Positions 16,100 to 26,691 of a stretch of 64,000 nucleotides of DNA are shown here, in pieces; the first letter of the stretch is position 1; each line of letters begins with the position of its first letter. The translations under genes were made by a program, and so were the position numbers. Location of the stretch: NCBI GenBank assembly GCA_905221605.1, contig CAJNDS010002220.1, positions 215,871-279,870 of the forward strand, in the 5' to 3' direction. Origin of the DNA: Symbiodinium natans (Eukaryota > Sar > Dinophyceae > Suessiales > Symbiodiniaceae). The notes beneath the pieces are model-generated. The model made no database searches and had not been told where the DNA came from. It saw only the letters and a list, made by a program, of their open reading frames with translations.

Positions 16100-17050
16100 A
16101 AACAACTCCTTATCAGCGGAAGGGCCAGCGACTTGGGGTCTTTGTCCAGAACCCAAGCAAGAGCCCAGCAAAAGGAAACCGGAAACTTTTTCGAAACCGG
16201 CAAATTCTCAACCCCTCCCTCTGCCGCGAGCCTGCAAGCAGGACAGGACCAAGAGGGGGGGCCTCTGGAATGATTTTTCCAGCACCGACAAAATCATGCT
16301 GGAATGTCCTTCTGGGGCAAAGGATTCCTTTTCGGATTGTTCAGGCGCCTCAGGCTCAGCCCAGAGAGGGGGCAGGCAGGGGGGGGGGGGGGGGCTTGAC
16401 CATCGTAGGGGTGGGGCAGAGTTTGTTTTTTGGGGGGGTGTCGCAAACCCTATGTTTTCCCCTTATCGGGTTAGGAGGATCATATCTTGTAGTGAGATGT
16501 TGTGAACCATCCCGGTATGGGATCCTGAAACGCAGTTTGGGCCTTAAACCAGCGGAGTCAGGGCAATTGTTTTTTTGGATTGTTTTGGTGTCCTGGTGCG
16601 CATTCGCAACAGACCTCGTGGCCTTGCAGGGATGAACGTCGGAGTGCATCAACCCTAAACCCTAAACCCTAAACCCTGGGCCCCCCAATCCATCCCCAAC
16701 CTAATCTAGGTTTTGGGTCAAGCCTCTGATTGAGGACGATTTGCTTAACGCAGGCTCCCAACATGTACTCAAGCACCTATCTGAGTAGCATCTGACTCCA
16801 GATTGTCGGGGTTGCTTGGAGATTCATGGTACTTACTGGCCAAATAAAGTAACTGCACTTAGAACCCAATTATAACCATACTTGGGTACTTAAGGGGCGC
16901 AAGGGGGGTAGGAGTAGTAGAAGCCCCTTATAATCCCAAAGGTTATCCTTGATTCCCCCCCCCCCCCCCCCCAGGTTACTGGACAGCTCGGTAAGTACCA
17001 CGAACTTCCAAGTGGGGTGGCCAGAGGCTCCTGCGGAGTGCGGGAACAAC
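16100..17050. other. Repeat-rich stretch, no supported gene
   Basis: Poly-G near 16379-16394, a short CCCTAAA tract at 16652-16677 and a large composite foldback at 16815-17012. Open frames here are short and unsupported. Confidence 0.6.
16815..17012. repeat. CTTGGAG foldback element with a nested second element
   Basis: The outer ends are CTTGGAGATTCATGGTACTTAC and an inverted counterpart ending CTTCCAAG. Inside is a block resembling the CCTAGT family (AGTAGTAG, CCCCTTATAATCCCAAAGGTTA, CAGGTTACTGGACAG). The outer ends are flanked by TG on both sides. It suggests one small element inserted into another. Confidence 0.6.
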
Positions 17051-17153
17051 TCCGCCCGCGCACCGAAGCCCCTAAACCCTAAACCCTAAACCCTGATCCT
17101 TGAACAGCCCGACCACAAGCCCGCCCCCACTTGCAGCCACGAGCATGCCTGAG

Positions 17154-17232
17154 CCCTAAACCCTAAACCCTAAACCCTAAACCCTAAACCCTAAACCCTA
17201 AACCCTGATAAACCCTAAACCCTAAACCCCAA
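17154..17232 (-). repeat. CCCTAAA array
   Basis: About ten units read as CCCTAAA on the given strand, upstream of a candidate exon. Confidence 0.95.
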
Positions 17233-17298
17233 CCCACTTGAAGCCCCACATTCTGAAGCCCCAGACCTGACGACCTAGCGTCCTAATCTCACACCCAG

Positions 17299-17357
17299 GC
17301 TTGGTCCAGGATGAGCAGCTGCAAGTGTTCTGCCGGGAGCGGCTCGGAACGAATAGG
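17299..17357 (+). CDS. Candidate exon, unknown protein
   Basis: Acceptor CACACCCAG, then open frame LVQDEQLQVFCRERLGTNR. CCCTAAA-type sequence is upstream and TTTAGGG-type sequence begins within 15 bp downstream. Function not recognised. Confidence 0.45.
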
Positions 17358-17359
17358 GA

Positions 17360-18310
17360 TCAGGGTTTAGAGTTTGGGGTTTAGGGTGGTTTAGGGTTGA
17401 GGGTGTAGGGTTTAGGGTTTAGGGTTTAGGCTGGGATTAGTGCAGGCTTCATCAAGCCCCCAATTGGGCATGCCGAGAGCCCTCGGCTCCAAGCTAGAAT
17501 GCAGACCTTGGGAGGAGACCAAAGCTCGAGTCCCCAAATGGGCATTTCCCAAAGCAGGGGTACGCCTTTTATTTCCCGTAAAGCAGAAAGCCCCCCTTAA
17601 AGGGACCCCCCAACACGGTACCCCTGTACCCTCTACTTTTGGGTCATTCTTCGGAACCCTTCATGCTTCCCTACTCGGTGGTCACCCTTTTTCCCTTTTT
17701 TTGGGTGTTCTAGGTTCCCTTATACAGCCGAGCCCCTCCTTCCCTTACTTGGTGGCCCAGGTTTAGGGTTTCGGGTTTTAGGGTTTAGGGTTTAGGGTTT
17801 AGCGTTTAGGGTTGAGGTTTAGGGTTACTTGGTGGTACCCTTTGCCCGTTTTGTTTGGGTTCCAGGTCCTAGATTCCCTTATACTTATACAGTAGCCAAC
17901 TCCAACAAGGGTGCCCGATCTGGATGCTGGGTTGCCAGGCTTCTGTCACTTCTCTATAGTATGGTCCCCGTGTGGGGTTACTAAAAACCGGCGGCCCGAG
18001 ATTTTCGGGTACCCACAACCGGACCACTATTTTGAGAATGGACCATCTGTCTATATATATATATATATATATGTTACATCAACAAACAGAATACCTTGGA
18101 TGTTCCCCCACCCCCCCACCCCCTAACAGTCCTTAGTGGGCGTAAGAATAGGGGGCACTATAATCCCTACAAAGGGCTGTTAGGATAAAGGGGGGAATAA
18201 ATCCCAAAGAATACCCTAAACCCAAACCCTAAACCCTAAACCTTAAACCCTAAACCCTAAACCCTAAACCCTGAACCCTAAACCCTAAACCCTAAACCCT
18301 AAGCCTTGCT
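17360..18310. other. Repeat stretch: telomere-like tracts, foldback pieces, AT repeat
   Basis: TTTAGGG tracts at 17360-17430 and 17760-17830; two partial copies of a CTTGGTGG...CCCTTATACAG repeat (17640-17760 and 17824-17945, matching 43914-44024); an AT run at 18051-18072; a degenerate TTGGGATG foldback at about 18098-18212; a CCCTAAA array at 18217-18304. Confidence 0.7.
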
Positions 18311-18318
18311 TCCTAGGT

Positions 18319-18384
18319 GCACGAAGAAAGCCAAGGGTGAGTATACGGAGCCAGACTCTCAGACTGCTTGCGACTCCGAAGGCT
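18319..18384 (+). CDS. Candidate exon, unknown protein
   Basis: Acceptor TTCCTAG, open frame CTKKAKGEYTEPDSQTACDS. A CCCTAAA array ends just upstream and a TTTAGGG array (18395-18483) follows. Possibly upstream protease-gene coding sequence. Confidence 0.4.
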
Positions 18385-18484
18385 GAAAGAAGCTTTGGGT
18401 TTAGGGTTTTGGGTTTAGTTTAGGGTTTAGGGTTTAGGGTTTAGGGTTTAGGGTTTAGGGTTTAGGGTTTAGGGTTTAGGGATT

Positions 18485-19385
18485 AGGGCGTCTCGCCGCG
18501 CAGCGGCAGTAAGTGCCATGTGTAAATGGCGCCCCTACACACCCAGGAGGTGTGGGGGGGCGGCATGTCAAGCGAAGGCATCTGTTGTCAATGTAATTTA
18601 ACAATTTCATTGGTGCTGGGTTCTTTCTCCCCACCCGCTGTGAGCTTTCACAGGCCACCACCCAAACCACTGCCTTTTAGGGTTTAGGGCTGTCGCCCTC
18701 AATTCCCACCATTGCTTTCCCTACAAGTGTGTGGTGAAGGTAGCGGGGCCAGGGGTCAGGTAAGGGGGACCAGTTGAGCGTGCCAGGGGTCGAGGGGCGT
18801 CGGGGCAGGGGGGCCAGGGGGGCCAGGGACAGGTCAGAGGGGCCGGAAAGTTCTTGGTTTTAAGGTGTTCTCATCACGAGGACGCCACTCTGGTGGCCTA
18901 GTGGCAAGGCGAGCCCTAGGGGCTCTCTATTCGACCATTCTCCAATGGCTCCACACATTGTCCATCCAGTAAAGGTGTCCATCACTGCCGGGTATCTTCT
19001 GGTCCAGGCACCCTAGAAAAGGGTGGGTACGGCCTAAGCAGGCCGGGTGGGAATTTAGGGTTTAGGGTTTAGGGTTTAGGGTCTGGGGTCTAGGATTTTA
19101 CGGCCTTGTATAAAATCGACCCGAAGCCCACAGCCCCGATAAGAACCCAATAGGGCCCCCTCCTGGTACACATCTTCCTTGTTTTGAGGGTCGAGTTCCC
19201 GCATATGCAAGAACACACCCACGCACACACACACACACTAAGCTATTAGCAGTGAAGGGCTCTCTTCTGGATCCCTAAGCAGTTTAGGCCCAAACCCGAA
19301 ACCCGAAACCCTAGACCCTAGACCCTAGACCCTAGACCCTAAACCCTAAACCCTAAACCCTAACCCGAAACCGCAGCTCCCCCAA
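18485..19385. other. Mostly unique stretch with small telomere-like tracts
   Basis: GGGGCCAGGG-rich sequence near 18740-18830, a TTTAGGG tract at 19050-19080, a CA run near 19215-19240 and CCCTAGA/CCCTAAA units at 19285-19370. I see no supported gene. Confidence 0.5.
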
Positions 19386-19386
19386 G

Positions 19387-19470
19387 GTCCCCTCACATGA
19401 AGTCGCTCATGTTCTGGGCTCTGCCACCTTTGCTGGCCTGGACCTGATGATGACATCGGCTGTTGTCGGA
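19387..19470 (+). CDS. Candidate exon upstream of the USP core
   Basis: Preceded by CCCAAG and a CCCTAAA tract. The open frame begins VPSHEVAHVLGSATFAGL and continues to a donor that is exactly GTTTAGGG. It ends in phase 0 and the next supported exon (19841) starts in phase 0, so the two can join. No family recognised for this piece. Confidence 0.5.
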
Positions 19471-19840
19471 GTTTAGGGTTTAGGGTTTAGGGTTTAGGGT
19501 TAGGGGTTTAGGGTTCAGGGTTTAGGGTTTAGGGTTAGGGGTTTAGGGTTTTGAGTTGTGGGGTTTTGGGGAAGAAGGGGCGGAGAAAGGGGGCCACAGG
19601 GTGTTACGGGCTTAGGCATTTTGATTTCTGGGGGTGGTTTAGGGTGTAGGCTCAGGTTCGAGTCTCTTGATGCTGCCTGAACCCTTAATTTAGGGCTGAG
19701 GCTTAGGGTTTAGGGTTTAGGGTAAGCTGTTGTGCTGCCAAATCCCTAAAGTCACCACACCGTTCCGAGAACACCCAAAGCCAAAAAAAACGCGACCCAA
19801 GACCCCTAATCCCTAAACACTAAACCCTAAACCCTGAAAG

Positions 19841-19904
19841 GTCCTGCAGCTGAAGCGCTTCCACACCAACGGGGGTCTTTACTACAAGCTCTTCAATGAG
19901 GCCT
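19841..19904 (+). CDS. Ubiquitin-specific protease exon with LQLKRF box
   Basis: Reads VLQLKRFHTNGGLYYKLFNE. The VLxLKRF...K block is a hallmark of the USP (UCH type 2) catalytic domain, which removes ubiquitin from proteins. The acceptor is CTGAAAG after a CCCTAAA tract and the likely donor GTGCCC is at 19905, with TTTAGGG units starting at 19931. Ends in phase 1, compatible with the exons at 20085 or 20929. Confidence 0.7.
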
Positions 19905-19981
19905 GTGCCCGAAAAAGCCGAAACCTCTTGGGGTTTAGGGTTTAGGGTTTAAGGTTTAGGATTTAGGGTTTAGGGTTTAGG

Positions 19982-20060
19982 GTAACAGCCCTCAATAGGG
20001 ATTCTAGTACCCCCTGTTAGAATCCTAAGGACTGTTACTATGAGGGGGAGCATCCCAACC
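19982..20060. repeat. TTGGGATG-family foldback element
   Basis: TAACAGCC...GGACTGTTACTATGAGGGGGAGCATCCCAA, with internal inverted complementarity and the same core (GATTATAGTACCCCC-like) as copies at 33973, 40663 and 62583. Lies inside the intron after the LQLKRF exon. Confidence 0.6.
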
Positions 20061-20084
20061 TAGACCGTACAAATAAATCCACAG

Positions 20085-20152
20085 CTCAGCTGGAGGCTTC
20101 GGCGTTCCCATGCGAGGACTGTTCCAGATTGAGGAAAATTGGTTGCGAGGAA
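20085..20152 (+). CDS. Possible USP-gene exon
   Basis: Acceptor ATCCACAG, frame QLEASAFPCEDCSRLRKIGC. Phase 1 at both ends would fit between the exons at 19841 and 20586. The alternative is that this lies inside a single intron from 19905 to 20928, which also splices in frame. Confidence 0.4.
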
Positions 20153-20585
20153 GCTAATCCCTAAACCCTAAACCCTAAAACCTAAACCCTGTGCCTAATA
20201 TTTAGGTGGCTCTGTCACACTGTCGTAGAAGGCATCCCCGAGATCCTTAACCCAATGTAAGGGAGACACCAGTTTCAGGAGTTAGGGCACGGTAGGCTTT
20301 AGGGTTTCGGGCTTATATAGGGTGTAGGGCACAACGCAAGCGTGGCTGTCAGAAGAGCGAAATGTGGACATTCGCTCATTTGCTCTGCGTTCGTGTCGGT
20401 CACTGAACATATGCTCAATGAGCCATGTCCTGTCAAACTCAAAAACAACTTCTTGGCATTCACCCCCCCATCTTAAAACCCCGAACCCTGGACCCCAAAT
20501 CCTCCACTCCACCCTGACCTTCCTACTGATCCAACCCTAAACCCTAAACCCTAAACCCTAAACCTTAAACCTGTTTCGAGTCCAG

Positions 20586-20627
20586 CCCATGAGGCCATCT
20601 CGCTGAAAGAGCTTGGATTGGCTGAGG
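20586..20627 (+). CDS. Possible USP-gene exon
   Basis: Acceptor GAGTCCAG, frame HEAISLKELGLAE, donor GTTGGG. CCCTAAA units precede and TTTGGGG-like units follow. Phases fit its neighbours, but it may be intronic as noted for 20085. Confidence 0.38.
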
Positions 20628-20928
20628 GTTGGGATGGTTTGGGGTGACGGTTGGGATGTTCCCCCTTGTACTAACAGTCCTGAATAAGGATAAGAACAGG
20701 GGGGTACTCTAATCCCTAAACCCTAAACCCTAAAAACCCTAAACCCGAGGCCGGCTTTAGCAGCTGCTCCATCAGCCTTGAAAACCCTCAAGAAACCTGA
20801 GACAGCCTTAAAACCCTTCAACCCCTCAAACCCCTTAAACCCCTGAAACCCCCCCAAAACCCTAAACCCTAAGCCCTAAGCCCTAAACCCTAAACCCCTT
20901 AAACCCAAAACCCCGCCAAGCCCCAAAG

Positions 20929-21013
20929 GGACCGAAACCGGTACCCGACCGGAGGTCATCTTCGAGCCGACTCTACACTTGAAGAATTTCCTCTGCAAAG
21001 GCTCTAAGGACCG
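20929..21013 (+). CDS. USP exon after the KRF box
   Basis: Frame ...TRPEVIFEPTLHLKNFLCKG. In USP domains the KRF block is followed by a V-x-F-x-x-x-L-x-L strand, which this matches. The acceptor is CCCCAAAG at the end of a CCCTAAA/CCCCTTAAA region. Starts with two bases that complete the phase-1 codon of 19841-19904. The donor is probably GTTCAGGG, followed by a long TTTAGGG array. Confidence 0.6.
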
Positions 21014-21043
21014 GGTTCAGGGGTTCAGGTTTTGGGATTTTGG

Positions 21044-21188
21044 TAGGTTTAGGGTTTAGGGTTTAGGGTTTAGGGTTTAGGGTTTAGGGTTTAGGGTTTA
21101 GGGTTTAGGGTTTAGGGTTTAGGGTTTAGGGTTTAGGGTTTAGGGTTCAGGGTTTAGGGTTCAGGGTTCAGGGTTTAGGGTTTAGGGT
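21044..21188 (+). repeat. TTTAGGG array, about 20 units
   Basis: One of the longest arrays, with a few TTCAGGG variants at its right end. Starts about 30 bp after the inferred USP exon. Confidence 0.97.
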
Positions 21189-21189
21189 T

Positions 21190-22160
21190 GAAGTTGGGGG
21201 GGAGGGGGGGGCGTGTGGGGGCAGGGTGGCTTAGAGTGTTGGTTCCCATGGGTTTGTGTGTTTTCTTGTTCGTTGCGGGTGCCCAGAGAAGCTGATGCAG
21301 CGTCACCTAGGATGATGCCCAGTAGTGCACTTGCACCCTTCTGTGGTTTAGGATTATTGTTTAGGATGTAGGGTTTAGGGTTTAAGGTTTTGGGGTCTTC
21401 TGAACCCCTAAACCAAAGGTGTCTAGGCTCAGGATACTCCTAATGCACCCTTGAAATGCCACGACTCTAGGGCACCGGAAGCCCTGGACACCAGTAGGGC
21501 TTCTGGGCCTGCAGTCCGGAGGGCTTAGGGTCCTCCCTAAACCCTAAACCCTAAACCCTAAACCCTCAACCCTAAACCCTAAACCCCAAACCCTAAACCC
21601 TAGCATCTTAGGCCCTCAACCCCTTGGTGCTTCAATAGAGCGGAAGGACTGCCACAAGACGCGCGCGTTTGTAGGCGGGAGATAGCCAGCAAAAGACGCC
21701 AGGACATTTCGTAGAGGGTTTGGGGTTTAGGGTTTAGGGTTCAAGGTTTTAGGTTGGGTAGGCCTAGCCTTGTCCAAGGAGTTTCTGTCAAGAATTCCGG
21801 CAGGCTTCGATACAGATTCATCTGTTGGCGAGTTGTTTGGGCTGTCCATGGAAACCCTAAACCCTAAACCCTGAACCCTAAACGAAATCGTGGTGCGCCG
21901 CATGCTCTCGAAGCTGTAGTGGGGCCGAAACCAACTCATCCTTGCAGGCTGAACCCCCAAGTTTCCCAAAGTCGCATGTGTGTGTGGGGGAGGGGGGGAG
22001 AGAGAGAGAGAGTTTAGGCTGCTAGGGGTAGGGGTTTGGGATGTGATTTTAGGGTTTAGGGTTTAAGTTTTGGGGTTAAACCTGCCGACAGGAAAAAACC
22101 AGTCAGAAGCTCCTTCTCCCCAGGGTGGTGCCGTCACCCGCCCATCATAGGCTTTCCCTG
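21190..22160. other. Telomere-tract mosaic within the protease gene
   Basis: CCCTAAA tract at 21530-21605; small TTTAGGG tracts at 21355-21380 and 21720-21755; a GA run at 22000-22012. Coding-like islands at 21648-21690 (RKDCHKTRAFVGG) and 21781-21850 (FDTDSSVGELFGLSME) are possible exons but have no firm borders. Confidence 0.5.
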
Positions 22161-22308
22161 GACCCTAAACCCTAAACCCTAGACCCTAAACCCTAAACCC
22201 TAAACCCTAAACCCTAAACCCTAAACCCTAAACCCTAAACCCTAAACCCTAAACCCTAAACCCTAAACCCTAAACTTAACCCCTAAACCCTAAACCCTAA
22301 ACCCTAAA
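22158..22308 (-). repeat. CCCTAAA array, about 20 units
   Basis: Near-perfect CCCTAAA repeats as read on the given strand. Confidence 0.97.
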
Positions 22309-22650
22309 AGCCGGTCCATCCTTCCAAGGGACTCTGGCTCCCATCACGGGTTGAGGCTTTCGGGTTGAAGGTTCTATTGGACCCAGAGCAGGCCCCATTC
22401 CCCTTGTTTTAGGGTTTCGGGTCTAGGGTTTAGGGTTTAGGGTTTAGGTTCCTCTTATAGGCCCTTTTAAAGAAGAAAAGGGGGGCACCCTTTCTATTCT
22501 TAGGTTGCTCCTGGGTCTAGGGGTGTAAGGGCTATTAAAGACCTAGAGGCCCCAAGCCCGAGAAGGGTTTAGGGTTTAGGGTTTCGGGTGTAGGGTTTAG
22601 GGTTTAGGGTCCAGATGTTTTGAAACACCCCGAAGAAACCTTGAGACCCC

Positions 22651-22920
22651 AGCGAGCATCATGAGCATCAGCTACGAGGGCCTGTTCACAGAGCAGCCCT
22701 TATTGAGCATCAACTGCGGAGGCCCTTCACGGAGCCTGCGCCCTCATGACCAGCGAGCACCATGAGCATCAGCTGCGAAGGCCCTTCACAGAGCAGATGC
22801 CACCAGCGAGCATCATGAGCATCAGCTGCCAAGGCTCCCCGCGCAGGGGCCTGCGCCCCCATGACCAGTAAGCATCATGAGCATCAGCGGCGAAGGCCCT
22901 GCATTGAGCCTGCGCCCCGT
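22651..22920 (+). repeat. Minisatellite of about 60-70 bp units
   Basis: Five imperfect copies built around GAGCATCATGAGCATCAGCT, followed by a GCGAAGGCCCTTCACAGAGC-type block. Not telomere-like and quite GC-rich compared with its surroundings. One frame is open for part of it, so a coding repeat cannot be excluded. Confidence 0.8.
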
Positions 22921-23008
22921 GCGGAGCCCCTGACACAAAGCCCTTAACTTAATGATCTCACGCCACCCTCCTTGTCATAGAGTCCCCCCAAGCCCCAAAC
23001 GAAGAAAG

Positions 23009-23088
23009 TTCGGACCAGATTGGCATCGACCCCTGCGGGAACGAAGCTGGTCGGATGAGATGCGCTCGTGGGCCTTGTTGCTCAGAGG
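23009..23088 (+). CDS. Candidate exon in the protease gene
   Basis: Frame FGPDWHRPLRERSWSDEMRS and on to a donor that reads GTTTAGGG. Acceptor CGAAGAAAG. All three frames are open here, so the chosen one is a judgement on composition. Confidence 0.4.
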
Positions 23089-23220
23089 GTTTAGGGTTTA
23101 GGGTTTAGAGTTAGGGTTTAGGGTCTAGGGTTTAGGTTCTAGGGTCTAGGGTCTAGGGTTTGGGGTTTAGGGTTTCGGTTTAGGGTTTAGGGTGTAGGGT
23201 TTAGGGTTTAGGGTTAGGGA
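23089..23220 (+). repeat. Degenerate TTTAGGG array
   Basis: Mixed TTTAGGG, TCTAGGG and TTTGGGG units beginning at the inferred splice donor. Confidence 0.9.
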
Positions 23221-23695
23221 AGACGGATGTAGGTTTGTCAATCCCCACTCATCCATGCTTCCACCGAACAAAAGAGAGGCAAGCGGGGGTTTAGGTTCCT
23301 TGTTGTTTTGATGGGTTTCAGGGCTTAGAGTGCATGCTGGTTTTGAAGTGTAGCGCTTATAGGTGTAGAGTTGACTAGTATGACATTGAATGTTTGAGCA
23401 TTTTAGGGCTTCGCGGCGTAGAGTTTGACAGTGCTGCGTCAGCCCTCAACCGTGAACCCCAAGACCTCGACCCTGCACCGTAACCAACCCGTCAACCTTT
23501 TTGAGGACAAACAAATAAGGGTAGTTTTCGCCTTATTCGATTGAAAGGAATCAAAGCTCGACGGGCCTATTGATAACCCGAAAAGAAACTTCATAATGTT
23601 TATAGGGCCACCCCAAAACCACCTGAGACTTCGCCCTACACCCTAAACGCCAGTTGCGGGTGTAGGGATTTAGGGCTTAGGGTCTGGGCAACCCT

Positions 23696-23803
23696 GAACC
23701 CTGAACCCTAACCCTAAACCCTAAACCCTAAACCCTAAACCCTAAACCCTAAACCCTAAACCCTAAACCCTAAACCCTAAACCCTAAACCCTAAACCCTA
23801 AAC
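23696..23803 (-). repeat. CCCTAAA array
   Basis: About 15 units as CCCTAAA on the given strand, ending about 10 bp before a candidate exon. Confidence 0.97.
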
Positions 23804-23813
23804 CAACCCATCC

Positions 23814-23914
23814 CATGGCTGAGGTCGGCTTCCCCAGCCTTTCTAGGGAGACGACGTCCTACGTCTTGTATGGCGCCGCCCGGCGGAGAGTCATCTGGGG
23901 GTCGCAGGAGAAGG
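23814..23914 (+). CDS. Candidate USP exon (tyrosine strand before the His box)
   Basis: Frame MAEVGFPSLSRETTSYVLYG, continuing to a TAG at 23915. USP domains have a YxLxA strand shortly before the GHY box, and YVLYGA would fit. The right border is uncertain: a GC donor at TATG|GC near 23873 is possible. A CCCTAAA array lies immediately upstream. Confidence 0.45.
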
Positions 23915-24382
23915 GTTAGGCTCTGAAACCCTCAACCCCAAACCCTAAGCCCTAAACCCCAAACCTTACACCCCAAGCCCTGTTAGGGTGTATTGGTTTA
24001 GGGTTTAGGGTTTCGGTTTCAGGCTTTTAGTCGTGCTGTTGTTTGAGAGGATCGGCTCGGAATTCTTAGATGTTGACTGAGGAATCCTCTTCAGGGTTCA
24101 TAGGGTTCAGAGGTTAGGGTTCAGGATTATAGGGGTTTAGAGGTTAGGGTGTAGGGTTTAGGGTTTCAGAATTCATGGTGTTTCGGGTTAAGGGTTCAGG
24201 ATCGGGCTGCGGGTCGTGCTGTTAGACACTGATTTACCAGAGCGGAGTCTCCTTGGCCCAGTTTCCTAGTGCATTAGGGTTTAGGGTCTAGGGTTTAGGG
24301 TTTGGGGTTTAGGATTCAGGGCATTCGTTGGCATCCTCTATTCATCTTTGTGCACCGAGTATGGAACACTTTGTATAATACA

Positions 24383-24478
24383 GGGGCCCGAATAATTAGA
24401 ATAGGGTTTTGGTGACTATTATCGTATAAACTATAAAAGGGACCCTAAGGGCAGGCTATTCGTAATTATTCCGACCCC
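24383..24478. repeat. GGGGTCGGAATAATTA foldback element
   Basis: Ends are GGGGCCCGAATAATTA and TAATTATTCCGACCCC, an inverted pair. Related sequence in one or the other orientation occurs at 10868, 12165, 24636-24719 and 27396-27500. Confidence 0.75.
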
Positions 24479-24539
24479 AAAATAGTATTGGCTTTAGCAT
24501 GGTCCGGGATTGCCACATTTCTTTCTGGTTTGCATGCAG

Positions 24540-24620
24540 GGAGCAAGACCTGGCGCATGTGGGTTGATCCAAACTATGGGCACCTGTGGAGGGGCTACCT
24601 TCAACCAAAGGCCGCCTGTT
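24540..24620 (+). CDS. Candidate exon in the protease gene
   Basis: A good acceptor (pyrimidine-rich CATTTCTTTCTGGTTTGCATGCAG) precedes the frame SKTWRMWVDPNYGHLWRGYL; the donor is GTAATA. Unusually, both sides are foldback repeats of the GGGGTCGG family rather than telomere tracts. Confidence 0.45.
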
Positions 24621-24995
24621 GTAATAGCTATCGGGGTCGGACGAATTACTCGTAAGATTCCCTTATGGTCCCAAAATAACTATACGATAATAACCCCACC
24701 TGAAACCCTATTCTAATTATGGTTTAGTTTGGTTGTAGTGCACTCCTTCAACCCTAAGCTCCAAACCTCTGAAAAATAAAAACACCTTTTGGGCCATGGA
24801 TGGGGTTTGGGGCTTAGGGCCTAAGGTTTAGGGTTTAGGGTTGAGGGATTAGGTTTAGGGTTTAGGGTTTAGGGGCTGGCAGGGAATTCGGGGCCAGGGG
24901 CTTGGTTTTACTTTTCAGACCGACTCTCTTGGGCTCTCAACATGGGCTTCAGGTCTTACAATTAGGGTTCGGGAATTCTGCCTAGAATTGACGGC

Positions 24996-25088
24996 CCTAT
25001 ACCCTAAAGCCTAAAGCCTAAAGCCTAAAGCCTAAAGCCTAAAGCCTGAAGCCTGAAGCCTGAACCCTAAACCCTAAACCCTAAACCC
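24996..25088 (-). repeat. Variant tract AAGCCTA then CCCTAAA
   Basis: Seven or so AAAGCCT units followed by CCCTAAA units: a drifted telomere-like tract. Confidence 0.85.
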
Positions 25089-25103
25089 TTTCTGTCCCTA
25101 CAG

Positions 25104-25160
25104 GATTGCTTAAGGGGGCTACGATACTGGCGGAATTTGGCAGCTTCTTGCTGCATGAAA
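25104..25160 (+). CDS. Candidate exon in the protease gene
   Basis: Strong acceptor TTTCTGTCCCTACAG, frame LLKGATILAEFGSFLLHE. Preceded by a CCCTAAA tract. Donor not obvious. Confidence 0.45.
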
Positions 25161-25852
25161 CCCAACCCCCAAACCTCCAAACCCCTCACCCAAGTCCTCG
25201 GTTGGTTGAAGAGGTTTGGGATTTAGTGTTTTTGGGTTTTCGCGCTTCTGATAGGGCTTTACTACACCCTAAACCCTTTACGTTTTAGGTGAGGATGGGC
25301 TAAATAATAAACCCTAAACAAACCCTGAACAAATCCTCAACCCTAAACCCTAAACCCTAAACCCTACACCCTAAACCTAAACCCTAAGCGCCGGAAGGGT
25401 TGCATCGTGTTGGGGTCTTTGTGCCATCGAGACCAGGTCGTGAACCACATCGGCGGAATGGGCTTCCCTGGCAAGAAATCAGGTTTTGGGTTTTCTGTGT
25501 AGGATTTAGGGCTTAGGGTTTAGGGTTTAGGGGTGTAGGATTTTGGGCTTTGAGCGAGTTCTGGTTTAAAGGAGGTTTGCTGTTGTGTTTTAGGACTTTA
25601 GGGCTGTATACAGGGTTGAGGGGGGTAGGCTTTCTGTTGAGCTGACTTGAGACATTGGAGATCCTCGGGTTCCCTCGGCTCAGGGCTGGTTTGAGGGCGA
25701 ACCTGCAACGCGGAACCTTGTGCACGTGGGGAAGCTGAGAAGTCCCAGCCTCCTCCATCCCTCTCGGGGTTTAGGCGTGCCCTCCCAAGCCCCAAAACCC
25801 CAGGGCGCTTCAAGACGAACGGTGAAACGAATCTTCGAGGAGCCTTAAAGCT

Positions 25853-25945
25853 AGGGTTTAGGGTTTAGGGTTTAGGGTTTAGGGTTTAGGGTTTAGGGTT
25901 TAGGGTTTAGGGTTTAGGGTTTAGGGTTTAGGGTTTAGGGTTTAG
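25853..25945 (+). repeat. TTTAGGG array
   Basis: About 13 near-perfect units. A region at 25690-25740 upstream could code for TRNLVHVGK, similar to the strand before a USP His box, but this is weak. Confidence 0.96.
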
Positions 25946-26113
25946 AAACCCAAAGCAAGAACCCAAACCCTAATCCTCTCCAAGCCCTAAGCCCTAGATC
26001 CTAAACCCAAACTTTAAGCTTGTAAATGCCGAAGGAAGCCCCAAAGCCGCAGACTGCAGACCATCATAAGGCTAAACCCAAACCCTAAACCCGAAACCCT
26101 GAACCCTCATAAG

Positions 26114-26168
26114 GCTCTGGTCACTACACCGCTTGCATCCTCCATGGAAAGCAGTGGCCCGATTCTTG
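26114..26168 (+). CDS. USP exon with catalytic His box GHYTA
   Basis: Reads SGHYTACILHGKQWPDS and ends two bases into a Trp codon (TG|GTGCTC). GHYTA contains the catalytic His of ubiquitin-specific proteases. Acceptor CATAAG follows CCCTAAA-type sequence; TTTAGGG units start about 20 bp after the donor. Joining 26168 to 26942 restores the Trp codon and gives W-F-C-F-N-D-D, the expected family sequence. Confidence 0.8.
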
Positions 26169-26691
26169 GTGCTCAGGGCTTGCAGGGGCTTAGGGTTTAG
26201 GGTTTAGGGTTCTCGGAATGAGGCAGTGCTCTCTAGAGACTTAGGGGTCCAGAGGGGACTCAGGGTTCTGGGGGAGACTGGGTTCAGGGGACTTAGGGTT
26301 TAGGGTTTGGGGTTCAGGGCTTACTGTAACTGGGTTGAGGGTTGATAGGGTCTAGGGTGTGAGGCTCTGAGGGTCTTGTTGAGCCGAGCTGTTGTTCAGG
26401 CTGAGTTTGATCTAAAGCTAGGCGACTCTGGCTGAGCGACCGTGGCGGGCGGGTTCATTCCAAAGCAAGAATGTTTCCGTAAAGTTCTGTTGGGACTCAC
26501 ACCCTTATATAATTGCTATGAACCAAAACCCCTCAAAAGGACCACTCTCCAATGTGCACCCAATGTATGATACCTCATCTCAAGGGTTAGGGTTCAGGGT
26601 TTTGGCGTTTAAAAGCAGATGAAAGCAGGGCAATGCATGATGGAACGGCGACGCGCGGCTAGATGTTCCAGAACGTCAGGAAGATTCCTTA

